Assembly: GCA_010093705.1 (NCBI GenBank)
Contig: MU006108.1
Location: 186,099 to 250,098 of the forward strand
Direction of reading: 5' to 3'
DNA length: 64,000 nt
From: Patellaria atrata CBS 101060
Taxonomy: Eukaryota; Ascomycota; Dothideomycetes; Patellariales; Patellariaceae
The first letter of the stretch is position 1. Each line of letters starts with the position of its first letter. Below, piece after piece: positions 56,562 to 64,000 of the stretch. Under the pieces are notes generated by a model. The model was not told the DNA's origin and did not search any database. It was given only the letters and a program-made list of their open reading frames with translations. A program made the position numbers and the translations under genes.

Positions 56562-59092
56562 AAGATGAACGATTTGGGGTTGCATAGGCAGGGTTTGATC
56601 TTATACCCTTCTATATTGCCGTTATCGAAAGTTAAAGCTGGACCCCGGGCTGAAGGTCTATAGCATAGGACTCGGTTGCGGTTGTTTGCTCAACTACTTA
56701 CTACTGAACCTCCGGCCCGTATGCGCGCGTTTCTGACTGTGCTACAGGCTAATTCAAAGATTAATACTTTGTATGATGGGACTTCTTTTCGGCTGTACTA
56801 TTTTACTGTACTATGTACAATCCAGCCCCTCAAAGATGCCGATTGGAATTTTTGCAATTGTTTCCTTGTGCTCTGTGCAAAAGTTGAAATTTCTTTTCTG
56901 GTCTGGAAGGTTTCCAATGGTGTTCTTTCACTTTCAGCTCGTGATCGTGTCATGGGAGGTAAGGATTTTGGTCGTGGCTGTCTCATCAAATGAGAAGGAT
57001 CGAAGTTGTAAAGACACAACTTTTCTCCGATTGCTCGCAAAAGTGGGATGTGGTGAGCTGAAATGGGGCAGTGATAGGCATCATCAAGCTTTCTCATACA
57101 TATGCAGTCCACATGGAATACACAAGTCTCGCGCGCTAGATATCGAAGGATATCACCAGATCCTACTCTTTAGCCAACACTAACTCTACATGTCTACGCA
57201 GTTGCTGCGTTGGCTCTTAAGGATTCGACGGAGAAACTAGTTTACTAGTGAAAAAAAAAAAAAAGTGATAAAGGTTGATAAATCATAAAATCGAGTAGGG
57301 CATTCCGAAAGACCAACCATATTCTGCTATAGTTTCCATTACCTATCGGGCGTAACGTAAGCGTACAGTTAACGTCGATTGTAGTATTACCACGAGTCAA
57401 GGTACGTACAGGACAAGTACAACTGTGGTCAGATAGCTCTTCTAATTTAAACGATTACACGACTGTCTAATAAAAGCTATGCGGACCAACTTCAACACTC
57501 TCTGCCCGAACTTTGATGAGTGGTCAGGTCTCTGCGTCCAGTTATTTAATCACCGGACATCGTTAGATTGGTTGAGTCGTTAGCATTTTCTACGGCCTCC
57601 GTTTCTATTCTTCCAAGTTTCCAACAGAACACAACCCCAACAGACGCTACTTGTCCTTCCCAGACTCTATTTGCGATGCACGGAGAATGTTCGATTGCAT
57701 AAGAGCGTTCCAAGAATATATTCAGGGGTCATGATTGCCTGATGGTGCACGATTGATGCTGTATGCACTACGTGGCGACGGTCACAGAGCGAGGTCGAGC
57801 GTGGTCGAGCGTTACAATATGGGCGATATTGCGAGGCTTTGGCTATTACTGCCGTAGTACATGATTCCTGTTGACTTTGCGTGAAATAGGCATGATTAAG
57901 GGACAGGCATAGAACAGGATAGCAAGGGTGGATCAAGCAAACGAGCGATAGTTGTAACAAGGATAAGTGATTATTGAACGGTGATGCACGTAAAACATCA
58001 TCATCAAGACCTTGTCGTGTCTTTTTGTCCGCTCTGGCAGTTACTGTAAAGTTGTTAACTTGTGCTGTGCAGTACAGTCTGGTGCAGTACGAGTACGAGT
58101 GGTACTTGAAGTAATTTGTAGCATACTGCCAGTCCGGGTGTTACGATCTGTAATAAAAGGATGATAGTTCGGACTTATATCTGTCCTTTCATGACCAAAA
58201 CTTCGGGCCATATACCGCCATAAGGCTTTTTCTAGTTTTCTTTGGTCCTTTACCATCTTCCTTGTTCCCGATCTGGATTCACAGCCATGTCAATCCTCCG
58301 GTATGGAGCCTAGAATTGCCCCTGCACTTTCAGCTTCTTGCGTCTTTGCGAACCCATCCAGCACTTTTAAACGCCCTTTTTTCCTTAGCGATCTGCGTCT
58401 AAGTGGCGCTATCAAACAATCAATGCGTTTTTTGCATGTTTGATTTCGCTTGAGTACCCTTTATGATTCTAAAGGCTGGTCAAAGTGGTCATGCTTCGAA
58501 TTCCCGTTACATCTAATTCTGCGTCAATTCTCGTAAAGGGGAAATGAGGAGGAAGTACGCATTCACTACTCCGTAACTGCAATTTATACTTTGCCCGTAG
58601 TTTCCGTATACTTTACACTGTAGAGCATAATTCCCTTTTACGGGTATAGTAGGCTGTCAATCAGGTCAATTATCCTGCGAGTGTCTATGCACTTTTCTTG
58701 ACTACCTTAGATCCGTGCCACGTTAAGTGCAATCACCTTTAGCTTTTCCCTTTCTTCACTACTTACCTTAAAAATCCCAACCGCCTTGTCCGTCCCTTGT
58801 CATCCGCATACGTTACCTATTATACAACACAAGATCTATAGACCTTTCGTGACCTTTTTCTCTCTAGCGGGAGAAAAGAGAGAAACGGAAGAAGTCGTTT
58901 ACCCTTCCCCCAAGCTTCCAAACGGCCGTTGGACTATTTTGCGGCAATTAAAATCGTTCCACTACCCTTAACCTGAACTTTTTAGCCAGCCAGCATTGCG
59001 GTACTACTATAGCACTGGGTGCCGGGGTTCGAAAAGATACTGACGACTCCCCATTATTCCATTTTCCTGCCGTCTCTGCTATTACGAATAAC
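56562..59092. other. Intergenic, 2.5 kb
   Basis: Lies between REX1 and the AT-hook gene, same strand. It contains a poly-A run (about 57249-57264), TACTGTAC (56804-56811) and several GTAC-rich words near 57400 and 58070-58110. A 136-codon plus-strand frame at 56773 shows no family signature. No tRNA or mobile element is recognised. Confidence 0.55.
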
Positions 59093-62000
59093 ATGCGTAC
59101 CAAATACACGAATACCAATCGATCGCTCAGGACCCGTCTGAGCTCATCATCGGTCAAGCGTGGTCAGCTCGGCCGAGAGAGGTCGAAAGAGCCTCAAGTG
59201 ATCTCTCTGTCAGATGATTCGAAGGAATCTGCACGCAATTCGGTTGTGCCAGACTCTGCAGGAGACGAGGATGTCGATGATGATAGCGACGATGATGATG
59301 ATGATAATGATGATGATGATGATGATGGTGATAATGATGATAATGATGATGATGTTGAGGAGGATAAGGATTTCGAAGTAGACGAAAAGGATGAAGAGGA
59401 TGACGCTTCCCAGTCCCGTTCGACAGTGGCCTTTTGCAGAAAATGCGGCGCTCGACTGGGTGACTTCTTTAATAGCTTCGCTAAGGTCACCAATACTTAC
59501 TACCTCCCAACTCTGAGTGGCTCGTATACGCTTGGTGGCATTCGTGGGCCGCATGGACGTAAGAAATCCGCTCTCGTAGGTGACAATTCACCTCTATTCG
59601 GTTGGTAAGTCTTATCTTCAAAACCCTTTTTTTTGTTTGTGTGATGTAAGGTACTATCATGTGTTATCGGCCCTGTAACTTGTACAGTACGGGAAAGTAC
59701 GGGAAAGTACAGTTACAATTCAGCATTTTCCCTCTTTGTGGTTATGCTTACCCTTTACCTTATTACTGTACTCCCCTTACCTTAAACCCTTACTATACCT
59801 CACACAATTTATCCATCCCATACCCACGCACGCACGCATCAACCCTTTGTTCATCAGACATGAGAGATTGATTGTAGCCTCGTGGAGTCCTAGTTCGAAT
59901 GCCCATGTCCCCCGTTGTCCCCATTGTTCCAGAAATACAGTAGTACCTGATTCTTCAATATTAATGTCGACTAAAATTCTTCTAATCATCATTCTTTATT
60001 TTTTTTTCTTTCTTTTCTAAATTTCATTAATGGCCTGCACCCCTCCTCTTCCCTCTTTTTCCGGAACATTCCTTAGAATAAATTCTTTCAGTTTGAGACG
60101 GTTGAGAGCCGCTAAAATGGCTCGCTGACAAGTCAATGATAACTTTAATATCTATTCGAGATTAACATTTGCACTAACCCTAATTGCACACTCTCATCGC
60201 CGAGAGCTACATTGCCTGCATAATTAAAATCCACAAAGGCCCCGATCTGCAAATAAACGAGGTACTTTTTGGAACCTGAACTCGACCTGATGTGACTGAC
60301 AAAACCTACCTTTCTTCTTTCAATAGTCATTTCCAACGTTATTTCTGCGCAAACGATACTTGCAAAGAACATCTCGCTCTCTTCTGCAAGAGTGCTCCCT
60401 CGGAAAAGTCTGCTTTTAGGTGAGTGCACAATTCCAATAGTTGTTGGTGTTGCAAGTGCCCCGGTTTATTTCTGGTGTGGTTGTACAAAGACCATTACCA
60501 TTTCGCTATCACTTGTGCATATTGCTTGCATAGCGATGCGAGATGAAAAAAGGACGCACCCCAAGCATCATTTGGCTAATCCCTATATTGCGAGCGCAGT
60601 GGCCGAGACTTTTTCAAACTTCCTCTTATCGAATTGAGGTCCGAGGTGACAAACAAAGAAGTGGCTCCCATTGTCGAGGAAACTCACGTGGAGCATTGCC
60701 AATCCGGTGCGCAACCACAACGAGAAGATACGACGACAGGCGCAGAGGATGAGATGGAAATGGAGGTGTCGGCGCCCCAGAGACAATCGGATCTCGATCA
60801 CCAAGTCCATCATACCAGGCAGCGCTCGCGTTCCAGCCAGATACAGTTGCAGCAGCAGCATCAACACACTCCCCTTCAAAACCACCCGTCACCCATAGCT
60901 CCACCGCAGAAAGCTGTCGCAAATACTCGAGAGTCGCCTGCCGTGCCGTCGACGCAGTATTCACCTAGCACACCGAATATCAGCACTACCCAGCTCGCGA
61001 ATCCGGCATCCGTGCCAAGGCATCGCGATAATGTCGTCCCAGTACATGCAGCTGTCAGAGAACATGCGCACGATAATAACATTGCTCAACCGAGTGCCCA
61101 CGAAGTCAGCTTGGATGCGATCACGCGTTTGCAAACCCAGATATCGTACGACACCGCCGTGCTCCACAATCAGACTAGAGATATAGCGAGGTTGGACAGT
61201 GTCGTTGGTCGAATTCAGCAAGATATGAGACATGTACTCGACGCTCTTGACATAATGAGGGACCAGATTAGCACAAGACCATCGGGACCACAGACCGCAC
61301 CAACTGGGCAAGATCGGATGGATGACGCAGCTCTCGAGATACTGTCAAACAATGTCACGAGCATTGCAGGAAAAGTGCATGAAATCGATAACTTGAAATT
61401 ACAGATGGAATTAATGAAACGTCGTATTAAGACATTAGAAGAAGGCGGAATTACTGCACCTGCTCCGGCCAGCTTTACTTCACCTCGACCCTCCTCTGAT
61501 CATCAACATCCACCCCCTCCTCAACAAGCTCCTATCCATCATAATGCGCCTTCTTATAATACACCTGCAGCCGCGCCATCGACGACTCCGGCATCAACAA
61601 CTCGAATAACGACTCCTCTGCGGGTAGAAAGTCATCATCCACCAGGATCGTACCATCCCTCTGCTACAGCATCCTCGCATACCTACGATCATGAACCAGC
61701 GTCCAGCGGATGGGTTACAGTCAATCAAGGTTCTTCTTCGATCACACATGGATCGAAACGGGGTCTTCCGGATGCTATCGACACCCGGGTAAATGGCAGC
61801 GGCAGCGTTATCGGCTCGCCGAAGCGCCCCAAACTTGCACCAATCGAACCTAGACAAATTCACTATGAGACGCCGCACTCCACGGTACCGCCCATCTCAT
61901 ACGAGCGAATGGATACTGACGACAGTATGCCGCGGAAACATTCGATAGAATCCTATGGTGGGTCCTCCGCAGCACAATCTCCGGCATTCATACATTATCC

Positions 62001-62862
62001 TTCCACCAATGACATGCCGGAAGACGACAGTTGGCGCCCCGAATCGCAGCGGCATGGGGGACCTGTGCATACACCTTACGGTACTGCTAAACGTGGACGT
62101 CCTGGCAGTGGTGGTGGTAGAGGCCGTCCGCGAAAGAGTGATCCGGCCCTAGAGCTCGGAACGCCAGAGTGGGAAAAGCCGGACTGGACAGGCTCACAAA
62201 TAGGTCCCGACGGATATTATCAGTATCAAACGACACCGGGAGGTACGAAACGCGGAGCTATCATCCGTCGTGGTTCAGGTGGTGGTGGAAATGCGTCAGC
62301 GCGTGCGCACGATCCCAGTCGCCCCACTCCCATGCCAATGGATCCATACGCCCATACAAAGAAGACACGTACCAAACCGACGAGAAATGCAGATGGAGTT
62401 CTGATCCGTAAAGACGGACGTCCAGATATGCGGTCCCAAAGCAGCGCCGCAAACCTACGCAAGGTCCATGCGCGTAAGGAGCAGGAGAAGACGAGCGACC
62501 GACAGCATACTCCAGCATCCGGATTAGCGACTGCGCCTGTCCTTTCGGGATCTGGGAGTCCAGACGAAGACGATGAACATTTACACGACCGTCATCATGC
62601 AGTGATGAATAAGATGTTTCCTCGCGGAATGGAGGAACAAAAAGCAAGAATGAGCTACAGGGAACAATTCTATCCAGCGAGCTCGCCTATAGAAACAAAA
62701 TTACATATGCAAAACGAAAAGTTGATAGAGGAGGCACAGCACACGGCTAAAGAAACGGTAGCTGGAGCGGAGGGGAATGGCATCGGTAGAGACGACAGGA
62801 TGGAAATAACTCAGACGACGGACAGAGAATACCAGCCATCCGCTTCGGAAACACCGGCGTGA
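59093..62862 (+). CDS. Zinc-domain, coiled-coil, AT-hook nuclear protein (model uncertain)
   Basis: Minimal model: exons 59093-59604, 60327-60419 and 60639-62862 join in frame to 942 aa. The N-terminus is basic, then about 50 mostly acidic residues encoded by GAT repeats, then a cysteine domain: FCRKCGARLGDFFNS and YYLPTLSGSY, followed in exon 2 by YFCANDTCKEHLALFC. The spacing suggests a zinc fold somewhat like Yippee/Mis18 domains, but that is only a resemblance. The last exon carries Gln/Pro-rich sequence, a coiled coil (about 330-390), and two AT-hook cores (KRGRPGS, RGRPRKS), so DNA contact is likely. The frame starting exon 3 has no suitable ATG of its own, which favours one gene. The first intron would be 722 bp and may hide another exon (see finding). 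A split into two genes remains possible. Confidence 0.6.
59276..59352 (+). repeat. GAT/AAT trinucleotide repeat coding poly-Asp
   Basis: An almost pure GAT repeat with AAT interruptions encodes an Asp/Asn run in the first exon of the AT-hook gene. Length polymorphism between isolates is expected. Confidence 0.9.
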
Positions 62863-63431
62863 CGAAGACTCTTGAAAGATTTCTTATAGACTAGCTTTGG
62901 GGCGGTATTTGTGCTTTTCTTCGGTTCTGAAATGATACCTTATCTTGAACGCATGTATATCTTTTAATCAAACGGGAATATATCGCTGCATGAGCGATGC
63001 AGCGAGACGTAGTTAGTTATAGCGAGAGAGAATCGGGGGCCATAGTATATAATGGAAACAGAGCGNNNNNNNNNNNNNNNNNNNNNNNNNNNNNNNNNNN
63101 NNNNNNNNNNNNNNNNNNNNNNNNNNNNNNNNNNNNNNNNNNNNNNNNNNNNNNNNNNNNNNNNNAAATAGAGTAAAAAAGTTGTGGGTGTGGTGGAGGT
63201 GAAGGTGAAGTGAATTATGAGACTTTTATCGTCGGAGCTTAGAAAAGCTCGCGACGAAATCGGCGCTCGCCCTGACGTCCTTGATCGGCCTTCTACACCT
63301 TAACACCGGGCGAACAGAACGTTTTACAACACGAACCACCCGGATCTTCTTTTCCCTATTTCTCCTACTTGCTTTACAAAGAACAAATAAAACTAGACAA
63401 TTTGTCCAACTGACTGTATCAGCACATTAAC
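62863..63431. other. Intergenic with assembly gap
   Basis: Contains the 3' flank of the AT-hook gene, a 100-N gap (63066-63165) and the upstream region of JAC1. Right of the gap is a short GGTGGTGAAGG-like G-rich stretch. Sequence lost in the gap cannot be judged. Confidence 0.7.
63066..63165. other. Assembly gap (100 N)
   Basis: Exactly 100 N, the usual placeholder for a gap of unknown length. Linkage of JAC1 to the rest of the window depends on scaffolding. Confidence 0.99.
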
Positions 63432-64000
63432 ATGCCTCCAACCACCCCAGTAACAGGCTTGCTTAAGTCCATTGTAGTGGCAGATATTTCCCCAGCTTTC
63501 CGTCACGGAGCACCATGGCGATCGCAAAGAATATGCTTCGCGGATAGCACGGGTACCAGGCGTACATCCCAGTTTCAATGCGCTTCAAAGTCTTACAATA
63601 GGCGGAGCTTCGCCACTTCCTTACGACCAAGACAAGAGTCCGCGGAATCAAAAAGCAAGGAGAGCGCAAAAGATCATAGAGCAAAGGGTACACATAATCC
63701 CTCGACGCATCGAGCAGAAGAGCACACTCACTACACATTCTTCCCCAAATCGATACCCAAAGGAGCGCCACCGGGTGGCCCGTTTGCAATCGATCTCAAC
63801 GCACTCAAAAGGGAATTCCTACAGTTACAGGCCCAGGCGCATCCAGACATGCATGGCCATATAAACAAAAAGAAAGCAGAAGCACTATCCGCGCGGATAA
63901 ATGAAGCATACAAGACACTACAAGATCCATTGAAGAGAGCGCAATACCTACTTTCTCTCCGCGGTATCGATGTAGCGGAGGACGAGAGGTTAAAAGTGGA
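63432..64000 (+). CDS. JAC1: Mitochondrial Fe-S co-chaperone Jac1/HscB, 5' part
   Basis: J-type co-chaperone that brings the scaffold protein Isu to its Hsp70 during iron-sulfur cluster biogenesis in the matrix. The frame is open from ATG 63432 to the window edge (189 codons), so the gene is partial. The first 75 residues are rich in Arg, Ser and Ala with few acidic residues, a mitochondrial presequence. The J domain follows: HYTFFPKSIPKGAPP, FAIDLNALKREFLQLQ, then QAHPDMHG with the HPD motif, ALSARINEAYKTLQDPLKRA and QYLLSLRGID. The LKRAxYLLxLxG ending is typical of HscB/Jac1 rather than general DnaJ proteins. The Isu-binding C-terminal domain lies beyond the window. Confidence 0.93.
   Translation, partial: MPPTTPVTGLLKSIVVADISPAFRHGAPWRSQRICFADSTGTRRTSQFQCASKSYNRRSFATSLRPRQESAESKSKESAKDHRAKGTHNPSTHRAEEHTHYTFFPKSIPKGAPPGGPFAIDLNALKREFLQLQAQAHPDMHGHINKKKAEALSARINEAYKTLQDPLKRAQYLLSLRGIDVAEDERLKV

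Noticed and set aside
56773-57183. 136-codon plus-strand ORF downstream of REX1
   Set aside because: It is T-rich with a hydrophobic start, no family motif, and lies in a region with equally long frames on the other strand; probably chance or 3' UTR.
59880-59905. tRNA-like GTTCGAAT T-loop word
   Set aside because: No matching A box or cloverleaf stems are found around it. Other GTTCGA words, such as near 59029, fail as well.
60145-60429. 94-codon minus-strand ORF near the AT-hook gene
   Set aside because: It overlaps the plus-strand exon 60327-60419, which encodes the CANDTC zinc segment and splices in frame to the last exon; the minus frame has no recognisable motif.
1-64000. Transposable elements, viral remnants, secondary-metabolite cluster or CRISPR array
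   Set aside because: No transposase, reverse transcriptase, integrase, terminal repeats, PKS/NRPS modules or repeat-spacer arrays were recognised on either strand.

Overview
The window is nuclear DNA from a filamentous ascomycete (Pezizomycotina). The evidence is short GT-AG introns of about 46-135 bp (two longer), TACTAAC-like branch sites, spacious intergenic DNA, and fungal gene types: a PAS hybrid histidine kinase, a CreB-like deubiquitinase, an LSD1 homologue with a C-terminal HMG-like box, an Mnn10-type GT34, Rsc4, the ribosome-associated Hsp70 Ssb and an AAA ATPase with a long fungal-type N-terminal domain. Class (Leotiomycetes or a neighbour) cannot be fixed from sequence alone. A run of 100 N at 63066-63165 marks an assembly gap.

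Layout. 1-15.1 kb: hybrid histidine kinase (-), the small secretory gene YOS1 (+), CreB-type ubiquitin hydrolase (-), LSD1-type amine oxidase (-). 16.2-22.5 kb: Pol I/III subunit AC40 (-) divergent from complex I 49 kDa subunit (+), cytosine deaminase (-), Ydj1-type DnaJ (+). 23-28.5 kb: GNAT-like protein (-) and a 1285-residue single-pass membrane protein (-). 31.5-51.8 kb: a same-strand run of Mnn10-type mannosyltransferase, secreted GH2 glycosidase, AAA ATPase, Rsc4, Ssb Hsp70, CDP-alcohol phosphotransferase and a membrane nucleotide pyrophosphatase. 52.4-64 kb: an unrecognised membrane/coiled-coil protein (-), Rex1-type RNA exonuclease (+), a zinc-domain/AT-hook protein (+), and the 5' part of a mitochondrial Jac1/HscB co-chaperone (+) running off the end.

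Most genes are core housekeeping genes. There is no secondary-metabolite cluster, and no transposon, viral remnant, CRISPR array, rRNA or tRNA that I could recognise. Loose themes are chaperones (Ydj1, Ssb, Jac1), chromatin (LSD1, Rsc4, the AT-hook protein) and secretory/cell-surface function (Yos1, Mnn10, GH2, NPP), but nothing shows that they form one system. I rebuilt gene models by hand from splice sites and reading frame. Several genes (YOS1, cytosine deaminase, the CreB micro-exon, the first exons of EPT1 and SSB) are visible only after splicing. I did not find a convincing new biological system. The best leads are the micro-exon that splits the catalytic cysteine codon of the CreB-like enzyme, the uORF ending four bases before the LSD1 start, the zinc-domain/AT-hook gene with an optional exon, and a dispersed GTACAGTAC motif.
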